Source of the DNA: Alnus glutinosa
Lineage: Eukaryota > Streptophyta > Magnoliopsida > Fagales > Betulaceae
Length of the DNA stretch: 64,000 nt
Assembly: GCF_958979055.1 (NCBI RefSeq)
Contig: NC_084887.1
Span: 37,116,620 to 37,180,619, forward strand
Reading direction: 5' to 3'
Shown: positions 48,009-60,445 of the stretch, one piece after another
Layout of the letters: each line of letters starts with the position of its first letter
Numbering within the stretch: position 1 is the stretch's first letter
Notes under the pieces: model-generated
The model's input: only the letters and a program-made list of their open reading frames with translations
What the model was told of the DNA's origin: nothing
The model's database searches: none
Translations under genes and position numbers: made by a program

Positions 48009-51000
48009 ATGAAGCTCCTGCTCCAATCTCTCAATGGTACACCATCCTCCATTTCCCATTCCCAAGCTTCCCATTTTTTCAATTTCAAATTTTGTTTATT
48101 AAATTATATATATTTTTCAGGGCACTACAGGTCAGTGGCTCGAGTTCTGGGACGCCGGTACTTCGCGGCGTCCACTGAAGAATACGCCAAGCGAAACTAT
48201 GCCAACAATGCCTCCGAGTACGACACTGTAGTCGGCGCCCTCACCGCCCAGAGAAGGTCACCATTTTTTTTTGTTAACAGATTTTGTTGGGAAGAAAAAG
48301 CTAATTTTTATAGTATATGACTCTGTGCGTGTGTCTCTCCTCTCTGTCTTTTTTTGTTGGTGTGTGTGTGTGTGTGTGTGTGTGTGGTAGGTATTTCTTG
48401 TTGAGGGATGTGTACGATGACATGATGCTGGACGGGGTGCAGCCCACGAGGGACGTGTTCCACTCGCTGATAGTGGGGGCAATGAAAGGCGTGCGCTTGG
48501 AGGATGGTTTCTACTTTAGGGACCAAATGAAAGTCATGGGTTTGCTTCCTGATGTATGTTTCTTTGTTCTTTACGATGGGTCGTGTGGTTTTTATGAAAG
48601 ATATTTACTTGAATTGGATAATTGAGGCTGTGTATGGGATTTAGGTGGTGATAAAAATATATTGTATTTGTAGATAACAAGTTGCTTAATTGTGATCCTT
48701 ATTGAGGAATTGAAGAAACCCTTTTTTTTTTCTTTTTTTTTTAATGCGAAGGTCGTGTTTGACTGCTGTCGTGAATGAGAAAATGAATTGGTAAGAAAAT
48801 TCTGAACCTTTTATTTTCCTGTTTAGAATCTTGCAAGAAGGAGAAACTTGCCGATTTGATGTTTGTTTTGTGCTATAGTTTCTCCTATATGACCCAAGAA
48901 TACGGGGTTTGGTTGATTGAACTTTTGAATAGTAGTGTGAATTAGGTTGTGCATACTCGTGCTTTATTGGATCTGCTAGACTTTTGAGGGCATTGTGTTT
49001 GAATATGATGTAGTGTGAGCTTATATGGTCAGTGTTAGGGTTTTGCCTGTGCTTGTTCTGTGAATGTGTGTGGAAGCAGGTCCCTGCATTCACCTGTGCC
49101 AAATCATAAATTCCTGTCATTTTTAAGTTTCTTTTTCCTGCTGGCAGGGAGACTTATTTTTGTAATGTTGTATTTATGGTATGCTGAATTTTAATATGTT
49201 TTTAACTGCATGAATTCCCATTAGTCCAGTAAATAAGTTGATCCAGACTTTGTGTATGTGCTTTGTTTTCTCTCTTCGTGTTGAGGTTTCATATCTGTAA
49301 GTCACAATTGTTATTAATCAATTTTTAATTGTAACAACTGTGAATGTGTGTTCATTTATGTTACAGGTTAATTTATACAACATTTTGATCTCATTATGCG
49401 GGAAATGCAAAAACTCAGACCATGCAATCCAGGTATGTATGTTGCAGCATCAACTTGTACTGAAGGCCTTATTTCATTTTCATGCCATTAGAAGTTTAAT
49501 TAGACCAATTTATTAATGAAGTTTGCTACTTGAATAAAAGATGTTGGAGGAAATGAAGAAATCTGAAGTAAAGCCAAATGCGCAAACTTTTATCTGTTTA
49601 CTCAATGCATGTGCAGCAGCAGGCCGATTAGATCGAGTGTATGCTACTTCTTGCTATGAGTTGTCTTATTAAGTTCAGTGGATTGTCTTATTAACCCATC
49701 TAGGTGCATTTTGGCAAAAAATACTCTTAATTATAGTCTGCACTTTGGTGTGACAGGTATGCAATTGTCCGTGATATGACTGCTGCTGGTGTTGGGTTGA
49801 ACAAGTTCTGCTATGCAGGACTTATAGCTGCACACAAGAACAAGACACCTGTAGCAGATGATTTCGCCACCAAAGTAGTTATCAAATATGTTTCTCTGCT
49901 TTAATTAGTTTATATTGTTTCATTTTTAGAGTTTCCTTAATATTAAGCTTTTGTAGGTCATTGAGTTTGTTGAGCGGTCCAAGGATTTTTTACCAGTTGA
50001 TAAAACAAGGGTCACTGCTGAAAATTTGATGATGGGGATTTCAGAAGAGGAGTTTTATAATATACCCACTGCTGAATATGTTCATAGGCGTGGACTTTTT
50101 TTAAATTGGCAACTAACTGTTTATCATGTTGCACTTCATGCTTGTGCAGACCTCAAGAACGTAGAGGTACTAGCTCACATCTCTGATTATGTCTTGATTT
50201 CACATGTTAAGCAAGACTGAAACCTTCTAGCTCCTATGTGTCTGTCTGTTCTTGCATATTTGGATGCTGACAATATGAATTTTGTCTGACAAGGTAGGTG
50301 CCATGTTTGTGATGATGAACCAATGCAAGATCATTGATTTCTATTGAGAATTGTTGCTTTACCTATGGTTATACAGAATCTTTACTCGGGAAACTCCAGT
50401 TGTGGAATTAGCTGAAACTTCACAGTGACATGTTACTTACCTAGACCTATTTCAAACATTTATTAGCTTAGTTGACATTCTTGTTGCTCTAGTATATTTT
50501 GAACTTTTTTCCCCCTTTTCACATATATCTTTTATTCATCCATGATGATATTTTGAGGACCGAGAGGACTCTGGAGGATATTGCGTCCTTGTTTTTCAAA
50601 ACTTTGTATATTTGGACTTTTGTTTATGTATCTCCTTTGTCGATTAGTTATAGTGATTTCCTTGTTCTTTTTGCTCCTTCTAGCTAGGTGTTTCATTTTG
50701 TGTACTTCCTATGTTTTTACGGGTGCTTTTATGCTTTTAATGATATTTTCCGATTACTTCTCAAAAAAATCTTTTATTTATCCATGAAACAAAAAAAGAA
50801 ATTTTTTACATCATTTTGAAAGGTGTTGTTATCATGGCTGCAACTGAGTTGGCTTAATCCTTCATTTTTACTGGACAATATGATTTCACGACTTTCTGTT
50901 GCATGTTGCATTCTGCAGTTTGTATCTATAATTCTAAACAGAGGACAAACAGAAACCCAGACAAACATTGTAGATTTTTTTTTTAATGAATAAACGTTGT

Positions 51001-53931
51001 AGATTTGAAATGTAAGTATGGAATTTCCTTGGTTATCAATAATAAACTTTTCTGTATAATTTTGGGCTTAGTGATTTATGATAACCTGAAACTATAATTT
51101 TGTTAATTTCATTTTTTTTCTTTCTGTTTTGTTGGTATTAAAGATTTTTTTTTTTTTGTTGAATGCTGCATAAAGTAATTTTCTGTTCATACATGTGTGC
51201 TTTGTTAACGTTCGTGGCAGTTGATGGAAACTCTGTTGGAAATGCTAAAGAATGATGGAAAAACTCCTGATGTCTTCATCGTGATGCAAGCTATGAGGTA
51301 ATAAAGTAATTATTGCTAAAATGATCTGTGGACTTCCATAGATGCAGAAAGGTCTCATGCACATGTCTAAGTACACGTTTATTTGTACAATAAATAGATA
51401 ATTAAGGGTATGATTTAAGGTTCATTTCTTAATCCATGTGTACTTTTTATGTTGTGGTTAATACTTGCATGGTTAAGTGAGCTTTCTCTCAGTTTAGCTG
51501 ATCTGTTCATCTTTGTGCATGCTCTTTTCTATGTTGTTATATTATTACTTCTGTGCAACCCTGGCATAAAAGTGAAAAATATATGAGAAGAAAACATTTG
51601 CATGTGAACTATTAGGAGATTCAGCTGTCCTAGATGCACAAACTCCGGCTAAAAAGGTTTAGAATCTCAATTTCCTTGATCTTCCTGATAACTGCTCAAT
51701 ATGGGTATCCTTGCCATGGAACATTTGGTGCAGAGCCTACTTTAATCTCTAACCCAATTCTGATGTTAGTGAGATGATATTCTCTTGTTGGGTGGATTGG
51801 ATGAATTTTGTAGAATGCAACAGTTCATATTCCTAAACTAGTCAATACATATGATGCGTGTGTCTCTTATTTAATTATGTTAGGGTGTCCTTGTGGGTTT
51901 CCCTGTGTGGGTGGTTGGGTCTACGCACCCTCTGGTGCTCTTGATGCTGCTTTTACCATATGTTACTGTTTCTTTGTTGTTGGCCATCTCATGGCAAATA
52001 TATGTATATTGTCTTCAACTACCATTTATATGCAGGTGCTATCTACAGTCTGGAGACATTGATCGTGGTCTTAAAACTTTTGAAGACTACATCAATTCAG
52101 GGAAGCCTCATTCAATAGAACTATATGTGGTAAGTTTTTTAACAAATACAATTTCTGCTCTATGCTTAGACTTTCATTCTTCTCTATATCTGAATGCTTT
52201 TACATTTTTAAATGTTGACAAAGATGAGGATTTACGTTGTGCTTTGTTTTTATTATTATTATTATCATTATTATTATTATTTACTTATCAAAAAAACATT
52301 GTGCATGGTTTTAGACAACCTGATGTCTAACATGACTTTGCTGTTGATACTGCATTAATTTATCTGAGTAATTTGTGTGAAGATCACTTTTTTCTTCTAG
52401 ATATAGAACACAACTTGTTAGAACGTTGCCACCCTTTTGTAAATTTCCTCCATCCCATGATTGTTTGTTACAATGTAGAATTGTCTAGATGCCGCAATGA
52501 ATCTGCAATTGACCATTTCCTGGAGTAAAAATATAATTTTGTAACTTAATATTTTAATCTACATTGCTTTTCCTCCTGTCTGTTCCTATAATTTGGTTTC
52601 TTGCCTGTGAAAAGCTGATTTTTATATTTTATGTAATGTGCAATCAATTTGAGATGATTGTATGGAAGTTAAATCACTGTAACTTATGTGGTTGTAGATA
52701 CTTGTCGAGGGAGCCATGGTTGGGTATACACCCAAGGGACTGCAACTTGCTCAAGACACACTGGTCGGTTGAGTTGATGTAGCTTCTTAATTGAGTCCTG
52801 ATTATGATCATTATATTGATCTTTATTATTCAACTAGTTTCCATGCTCTAATGCAGGTAAAAATGAATTCCAGGGGATTCTTCTTGAGCCCAAAAATGGG
52901 GAGTGATCTCCTCCTTGCAGCTTCTGGAGAAAAGGTTCGGAAATGCTTTGTCTAATTATTTGATTATAACCCTGTGGTTGGTTGCTAGGGAGGAGGAGGG
53001 ATTGTGTTCTTTGTCCTGGTTCTACATATTCTCTATCATTCTTCCTAGCGTATATAGTTTGGTTTATACTGTATATTTTAAACTTCAAGTACTAATATTT
53101 CTCTGCAGACTGGTGGATATACTATTGCCAACTATATATGGGATATGATGCAAGCTCACAAAATTCCCCTTTCATTTCCTGCCGTGGAAGCATATTACAA
53201 GGGCTTAAGAGTGAGTTTCTTGCCTAAAGAATCCATAACAAATTTTAGTTTCTCGTCGGTGGTTTTTTTTAGAACGGCTTTTTTACCCCACACCCCCCTC
53301 CTCCCCTCCCCTTTTCAAAGAAATTAGACTTAGCTGGTAAACTGCAAATTACTCTGGATTTTAATTAAGATATCTCTAGTGTTAAGTATTGTTTGAAAAG
53401 GTAATTGAAATCTTTAACTTATCAAAAAAAAGAAAAGGTAATTGAAATCTTTAACTAAAAAGAGCTAAAAATTGTTGTTTGAGTGGGAGGGGAACATTAA
53501 GTTTATATTACTAATGCTAATGCTTAAGCTAGAAGTATTGGTTGAGCGTTGAAGAGTTAGCCAAAAGAGGGCATAGACATCATTTCCTGTCATGTGTGTG
53601 AGGCATTTTCCATAAATGCAAAATGTGAGTAATATGAACATAGATTGTTTTCACCACAACATGATTAGAACTTGAAATGTTTCACAGGAGAAAGCTAAAT
53701 TTGTTCCTTGGTCTTCTGAATGCATCCAAATGCTGCCTGTTGCTTCCATGTCTGGCCATGCTGACCCTCACAAATCAGAACATCTCTTAATATTTTAGTT
53801 ATGTGCATATTAATATCTGTTTCCGTTTTGTTTCTGAAATTCAGGATCGTGAGATACCCGAAGACGATCCGCGACTGTTAGTAGTCTCTCGGACTTACAA
53901 CAACCTTCGCCCGAGAGCCGGACGACCTTAG
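48009..53931 (+). CDS. Mitochondrial pentatricopeptide-repeat protein, At4g35850-like
   Basis: The 440-aa protein belongs to the P-class PPR proteins, helical-repeat RNA-binding proteins of plant organelles. The N-terminus (MKLLLQSLNGHYRSVARVL, then GRRYFAAS) is Arg/Ser-rich and lacks acids, as in a mitochondrial presequence. PPR units are visible at YDTVVGALTAQRRYFLLRDV, DVNLYNILISLCGKCKNSDH and PNAQTFICLLNACAAAGRLD. Coding exons are 48009-48036, 48121-48256, 48391-48553, 49367-49432, 49541-49638, 49757-49874, 49957-50166, 51221-51297, 52036-52129, 52698-52763, 52857-52934, 53109-53210 and 53845-53931. All splice phases join into one frame. Thirteen exons is unusual because most plant PPR genes lack introns, but it fits this old, conserved lineage. 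No lesion is seen. Confidence 0.92.
48361..48386 (+). repeat. (TG)13 microsatellite abutting a splice acceptor
   Basis: The repeat ends two bases before the TAG acceptor (48388-48390) of PPR exon 3, replacing the usual polypyrimidine tract with alternating TG. Length changes here could alter splicing. Confidence 0.9.
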
Positions 53932-55098
53932 TTGGATGATAAGAAAAGATCCTTTTGGATTATTTCAGATGGAATCCAAGGAAAGATTTGTGCTGGCCCA
54001 ACCTCTGTTGTATTAAGGATCTTGTTGAATACGTTGGCATGTGGCACTTTGAAATTGTTCTTAGCCTCATACACTGATTTGTTCAAATTTTAGAAGAGAA
54101 ACATGTTTCAATGACATGTGATCTCGATGTCTAATCTTTAATATTTAATAAGAAAATAATTGCATGCAGAAGCTAGACCCTAGACAAACTCTTGAAGGAG
54201 TGATGAGTACCAGTAAGTTAATGACTATTGATAGTTGTAACGTAGATTGAATATGATGAAAACAACGTAGTAATTGGATTGGTTATCAATTTAAGTAATA
54301 ACATAAAGCTTAAGATTTTACTCAACCAACTATTTGTATGGAGAAATGATTCTCCAACCTACCTTTAACCCATCTTGGTACAGTGGATGGGGGTGATTAT
54401 CATTAGATTTGTAGGACTCACATTTGGGTCCTATAAATTCAATGATGAATTTGCAAAACGAATGGTTGAGAAATGGGATGGATAATTAAGTATAACATGG
54501 CTCATTTGTATGTGAAATCCTAATGATATTCACTTTAGAGCAATATTATTTAGTAAATTATTGTTATATGATTGTCATGCAATTTGATGATGTGACAGTG
54601 AAAATTACTTTTTATTAAAAAAGAAAAATTAAGGATTAGTTTTCACTGTCACGTCATCTCAGCTCTATAGTAATTTACAAAATTACATTAATTTTCACTG
54701 TCACGTCATCTTAATAACCTTTAATTATTATTATTTTATAAACATGGGTGGATCCAAGGGTTAATTGGCACTATTACGACAATAGAGAGATAAAAAATGT
54801 AGTTTTGAATTTTCAAACTATCCAATTCGGTCCTTATTGAGATATGTTAACTGCGTAATAATTTTGCACAACGATGCTGATGTGTCTAGTATTTTTTTTA
54901 ATTTTTTTAATTTAATTTTTTTAAAAAAATGTTAGGCACATCAATATTATTATGTAAGAATTGTTTAAATAACATATCTCTTAATAAAAACCATTAGACA
55001 ATGTCATAGCCAATCAAATAGTGACACATCACATTATCACATCAAAAAGTTCTAAAAGTGACAGGTAAGCATCACGTTAGCATTCTGTCAAAAAAATT
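53932..55098. other. 3' flank of the PPR gene and spacer
   Basis: The first 200 bases are the likely 3' UTR. A weak MITE-like inverted pair lies at about 54335-54490 (GAGAAATGATTCTCCAACC / GGTTGAGAAATGGG). Bases 54620-54720 contain TTTTCACTGTCACGTCATCT twice. No gene is seen. Confidence 0.45.
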
Positions 55099-55281
55099 GA
55101 GTAATGATTCACTACCACCTAAATATACAACTTTCCATCACCTTGTCTATGTGGCAAGGTGGTCCCCCACTTTAATTTATTTTTAAAAAATAAAAAAATT
55201 CAAAAAGTAGTGGGGGACCACCTTGCCACATAGGCAAGGTGGTGAAAAGTTGTATATTTAGGTGGCATTGAATCATTATTC
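55099..55281 (+). mobile_element. 183-bp MITE, first of an inverted pair
   Basis: The near-palindromic element starts GAGTAATGATTC and ends GAATCATTATTC, with inner arms GGTGGTCCCCCAC / GTGGGGGACCACC and CACCTTG / CAAGGTG. It is flanked by an exact 9-bp duplication AAAAAAATT (55090-55098, 55282-55290). The 9-bp duplication suggests a Mutator-type origin. Confidence 0.85.
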
Positions 55282-55307
55282 AAAAAAATTTACATGTTAT
55301 TTATTTA

Positions 55308-55490
55308 GAGTAATGATTGAATACCACCCAAAAATACAACTTTTCACCACCTTGTCTATGTATCAAGGTGGTCCCCCACTACTTTTTGAATTTTTTTATT
55401 TTTTAAAAATAAATTAAGGTAGGAGACCACCTTGCCACATTGGCAAGGTGGTGAAAAGTTGTATCTTTGGGTGGTATTCAATCATTACTC
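55308..55490 (-). mobile_element. 183-bp MITE, second of an inverted pair
   Basis: It has the same length and family as the preceding element but lies in reverse orientation; its CCCCCACTACTTTTTGAATT segment is the inverse of 55193-55213. It has its own 9-bp duplication ATTTATTTA (55299-55307, 55491-55499), so it inserted independently only 26 bases away. Confidence 0.85.
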
Positions 55491-55499
55491 ATTTATTTA

Positions 55500-57315
55500 T
55501 GAGGGTAATTATTAAACAATTAAATTTGCGGGTTAAAATTTGGTGGTCAATACTTTTTGTCTATATTATGCCACGTGGCATTCAAGTGGGCTGCCAACAA
55601 TAGAACCGACTGGTGAACAAAACCCTAAAAATTCTCAGATCTCCACCATACACGAGCCTTTTGACCGTTGGGTTCTTCAATCAACCAGTTATTCTTCAGA
55701 TAGATTGCAACATTGGGTTTTAGAGTATTCATTCATTGTTAATGAATCCGCTTATTTTTGTTCGAGTTGTTGTGATCTGGTGCACAACACGATTGTAGAA
55801 TATTTGCATAAAACACAATCTTTTCCCACCACAAAAGTATTATTGTGTTGCACAAAAATATTTTCCCTTTTTGTTCACTTTCTCTATTCCTGCGCAGCAC
55901 CTCTCTCCCAGACTCCCAGTACCTGTAAAATAAAAGCAAGAGAGGACTGAAAATCCCCTAATCTCCAAAACATCCCCAGAACGCAGACGACAAAGCTCCC
56001 CCTTTGATTTACTCTTCAAAAGTCTTTGCTTTCAAGACAAAATCTAAGTCGGCCTAAATTTCTATTACTGCAATACCCATAAACCAGACCCTTTTCCAGT
56101 CTTGCTAGAACAGGACCTTTTCTGGGTTGATGAGGAGCTAGAACGCAGGTGCAGTGAAAGCCTCCTCAAGCAACGGTGGGTTTGTTTCTTTTCTTTTCTT
56201 TTCTTTATGCAGATATGGGTTTGTTTTTTTAAATATAATGAACTGAACGGTGAATTTTTGCACGGGTATTAAGACCTCCAGTAAATGAGAGCTCTTTCCT
56301 TTTGATTTATTTCTTTCTTTCTTCTTTTTTCCATTTGATTGAATTCTGTACAATGATTGTTGGTTTGGATTTGTGGGTCTCTTTTTGGGAGATGTGTTCC
56401 ACGTTGTGTAGCCGATGCGTTTGATGATTTTCCGCTGCGGTTTTTTTTTTTTTTTTAAAAAAAAAAATTTTTATTTAGGGTTGCTGGGTTTGGAATTGAA
56501 TGGTGATGGCCAGGTTGCCTTTTTAGGAACCATGTTATTCAAATGACAAAATCGATGAACAAAAATAAAGGTCTTTTCTTTTTGGGGTCTTCCCTTTTTT
56601 TTTTGTTGGTCTAGAGTTATTTGTTTCAGGCACAAGGATTACAAAGAAAGCAAACTAAGAGTTCTCTAACATTAGTGAAGACATCTCTGTATGGACTTTG
56701 TGAATTGCTCTGTTTTTTTTTTTGTTAGCTTTGTACCCTTTGCTTTACCTTTTCTTTTTTATCGTTGTGACATTGTCCTTGTTTCATGTGGTTTTGGAGG
56801 TAATTTTGGTCATTTATGTGTGCAATGTGGCTTGATTGAACTGTACCCATTTGTTGATATTCTGCTAATCATGGATTGGGTTTCAGAAACTAGTTCTAGG
56901 ATGTGAGATCTGTAGGTTTTTCCAAGAAAGGAAATTTACTGAGAAATAGGTTTTCTAATGAAAAAGAAAATTGTTGAAAGGGAGTGGTTAATGTGGACGC
57001 TTGCTTCAATTATATGTTGGGAGGGTGTTTGTGCTGTTATGGGGATTGGATTGTGTAAACCATGGTTGAGTATGATTGATAGGATACTTGTGACTTGTCA
57101 TGAGCTAAACTCAACTTCGTAGCTCATGACAAGTCATATACTGGTTCAACAACTTTACCTGTTAAATTCACCAACAACCAACAACCAAATACGTAAATAC
57201 ACACACATATATAATATGTCCGTGTGTGCGCGTTTTCTGGTTGTGTTTTTATGTTACCTTTTTGAACCGTGATCATTTAATTCTGATTGTTTGTTTTGTT
57301 TTTTTTTTAGCTAGA
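55500..57315 (+). other. Upstream region and probable 5' UTR of the ESF2/ABT1-like gene
   Basis: An acceptor-like T-rich tract ending TTTTTTTTAG (57310) five bases before the ATG implies a 5'-UTR intron. A donor candidate AACG|GTGGGT lies near 56173, which would give a leader exon at about 55,950-56,173. Pyrimidine-rich sequence with CTCCC words near 55900-56000 could be the promoter. Open frames at 55540-55950 show no protein-like conservation. Confidence 0.4.
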
Positions 57316-60300
57316 ATGGCTGGGGAAGAACATGAATTTAACATTCCAAAATCCAAAAAGGAAAGGCCAACAGAACATAAAAACAAAAAGAAGCGATTAT
57401 TAGATGAAAAAGAAGAGGTTTTCAAAGAGAGGTCCCCAGCGGATGTGAATCCAAAATCCAATGATGCAAGCACAATAAAAGAAAGAAAGAAAAAGCAAAG
57501 GCGTTTATTGGTAGAATCTAGGAAGGTTGAGGATGCACAAGAAGTTAACAGAGAGAGTCCTCATGAGGAAGAAGAACAAGAGGTTGATAGAATAGGAGTG
57601 GCAGTTGATGGGAATTTAGAACTGAATGGTGAAATTGCCGATATTAGGAAAAATAAAAGGAAGAATAAGTTATTGAAGGAAGCCGCGGAGGCTGACAAGC
57701 GCGGCATTTGTTACTTGAGTCAGATTCCTCCTCACATGGATCCTTTGAAGCTTCGGCAGATTCTCTCTCAGTATGGTGAAATACAACGGATTTATCTCAC
57801 ACCTAAAAGTAAGCAATCAATTGAATTTTTCAGATGGTTTGTGTTTGTTTGTTTTTTATTTTCCGGCAATGCCTTTTTTATACATGTTTGAATTTTGATT
57901 TATATAACAGAACCTTCTACTCAAGCACATCGTAAGCGAGCTGGTAAGTTTCAACATCAACTATTTTCAGAAGGGTATGTGTGATTGATATCTCTTCAAT
58001 ATCTCTCATTTTGGTTAATAAAGTTTTTTCTGTATTGTTATTGGCAGCATCCAATTATTTGATAATTGTTTTTTGCACTGTGTAGATGGGTTGAATTTAA
58101 AGATAAAAGGGTTGCTAAGATGGTCCCTAAGATGTTAAATGGTGAACAAATTGGTATGTATTTGAACAGGAATGTTCCACTGCTCTTTCCTCTTTCTATT
58201 AAATTCTTTATATTTTAGGATTAGTTGTCCCTTTTTTTCTCCATATATTTTGAACAACGAATTGACATTAGCTCTATTGTGTGAGCAACCTTCAAAGTGG
58301 GTTATATATAGAACACAAACCATCTGTAAAGACTTAAACAAGGCCTCAGAAAATTTATTGAGGCATTGTTTAAGTCTTTCTGTGTTCCTTATAGAGCACA
58401 GTTTAGAGAATCTATTTGTTTGAGTTTGCTCGTGCATATTATTTATACTTTATAGTAAGAGCATTTTCTCTTGTAATTGAGGATCAACTTTTTACTTGTT
58501 TTGTTCTGTTTAGGCGGGAGGAAGAGGTCATCCTTCTATTATGATCTTTGGAATATCAAGTATTTGAGTAAATTCAAGTGGGATGATCTTACTGCAGAGA
58601 CTGGTATTCACCTCTATGAATTGTGTTGTGATATGTATCATAGTGCTTAAGCAATTTATCTGACTTGAGATGTTCTTCTTATTGCAGCTTACAAGAGTAC
58701 CATTCGGGAGCAGAAACTAGCTCTAGAGATTTCTGCTGCCAAAAAGGAACGGGATTTCTATCTCTCTAAAGTTGATCAAGCCCGTGCTTTGAGTGCTATA
58801 GAAGAACGATTAGAGAAGGTATAATGTCTTTTGTCCAAACTAATATGGTCGCTTGATCATTATATTACTGTCTTTATGTTCACTTCCAAATTATTTTAAC
58901 GGCCTAAGGTTCATGCTTTGGAAGTATTTGACCAGACTATTTGCTGATTGACATGGTTATTGTGAATATTCAGCTTTGGATGCCCTTCTTTTTTCAGGAT
59001 TTTTTTTTTTTTTTAAGTCTTCTACACTTGTGCAGTATTACTTCTTTTTTTTTTTTTTTTTTCTTTTTCTTCTCATAGACTTGAATACTAAATAGAATAT
59101 CCATGTTGCTAAACTTGCTAGCAGGCATGATCTTTGAATAGCTTTTGGCAGAATTTTACATGTTTTAATAAACAAGGGTTGGAGAGTTAGGTCTCTAGAT
59201 CAATGGGTGTGGGAGTTGTGTTTCCTATAGAAAAACTCATGTTTGTTAAAGTTTTTGAAAAAAAAACAAAAAACCAATTTTTTTTTTGGGCCTGTCCGGC
59301 TGGCCTTCACGGGTGGCGGCTGACACTCCTTGTTTCTAAGGGGTGGAGCCAAATAGATTCGGTGGCTGCCAAACGGATCCGTGGCCACTACAGTGGCTGC
59401 TATGCTGGATTGTCATGCAAAACTAACGGGTTAGACATATCTAACATTGGTTCCTATTTTTTGTTTTTTAAAACTAGTTTTCAGACCAGTTACCGAAACC
59501 ATGAAAAGTGTCTTCTGTTTTGAGAAGTGTTTCGAAAACGAAAATTGAAAATTTTTTTTTTGTGGGGGTTACACATCAAAAAACTCATTTGGATAACTAT
59601 TGTATCTTAGGTTTCATGTGGGTTTTGGGTGTTGTGGGTATGTAGTTTCTTATGGGTTTTTCATGTGGGCTAGCTGAGTTGCTTCTGTATATACTTCCTG
59701 TGTATTTAAGGGCGCCTTACGCTTTTTTAATGAAATTTTCTTACTTATCAATTTTTTTTTTTTGTCAAAACACCCCCTATGAATTTGACCAAGCTTTTGC
59801 CAGAATTTTGCATTTTATTCGTTCTTTAGATTATCCAAAATGTTTTGGTATCATTGATATATTTGAGTTCAATTAAGCTAATAAACTTCTCATCATTATA
59901 TTGTATTGTCAAACAAAAAATGTGTTTAATTTTCATTAATGAATTTTGCTATCTCTTCTTTTTGAAGAATCTATTGGGAGTTTGCCAGTTCAAGCTTATG
60001 CTGCAATTGGTGGCAGTTATATATTCTTATGTGGAATTGCTCAATCATTTTGACTTGTACATTTTGCTTATTAAGCATAGTATTTTTAGACAGAAAGTCC
60101 GCTTAAACGTGGGACATTCAGTTTATGCATTTTCTTGGTTTAAGAAATCGTACTTCAGTTCCACATGATCTTTGTTTATCTGCTATTCACAGAAGCGAAA
60201 GGTCCAACAGGAGTCGGGAATGAATTCTGAGCTCCCTGTTAGCCAGCAGGTACGGAAGGTGATTAGGCAATTTCCACAAAAACAACCGGTTGCAGATAAT

Positions 60301-60445
60301 GCAGGACAAGCCAAACCTCGACTTTCTATGGACGTCCTTGCTGGGGTGAGTGTCAGTTTGTTTTCAATTTCATTCTATTTTAACGTATGATCTTCTCGTT
60401 TATGTTTGCCCTTGATTCTCTTTGCAGGCATTTGGTGATTTTTAG
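57316..60445 (+). CDS. ESF2/ABT1-like pre-rRNA processing factor
   Basis: The 338-aa protein resembles yeast Esf2 and animal ABT1, nucleolar RNA-binding proteins of the small-subunit processome needed for early 18S rRNA processing. The N-terminal third is Lys/Glu-rich (NKKKRLLDEKEE, KERKKKQRRLL). An RRM-like domain starts at about residue 128 (KRGICYLSQIPPHMDPLKL, then QYGEIQRIYLTPK). It continues through GWVEFKDKRVAKMVPKMLNG to the signature YYDLWNIKYLSKFKWDDLT, followed by a charged helix (REQKLALEISAAKKERDFYL). Coding exons are 57316-57808, 57911-57974, 58086-58153, 58514-58603, 58688-58818, 60193-60345 and 60428-60445, all in phase. The last exon encodes only AFGDF and the stop. Intron 5 (1.37 kb) has T-rich tracts. 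It converges with the RAB gene. Confidence 0.9.

Noticed and set aside
55540-55950. 136-codon frame upstream of the ESF2-like gene
   Set aside because: It has no recognisable motif and irregular composition, and overlaps the likely promoter and leader.
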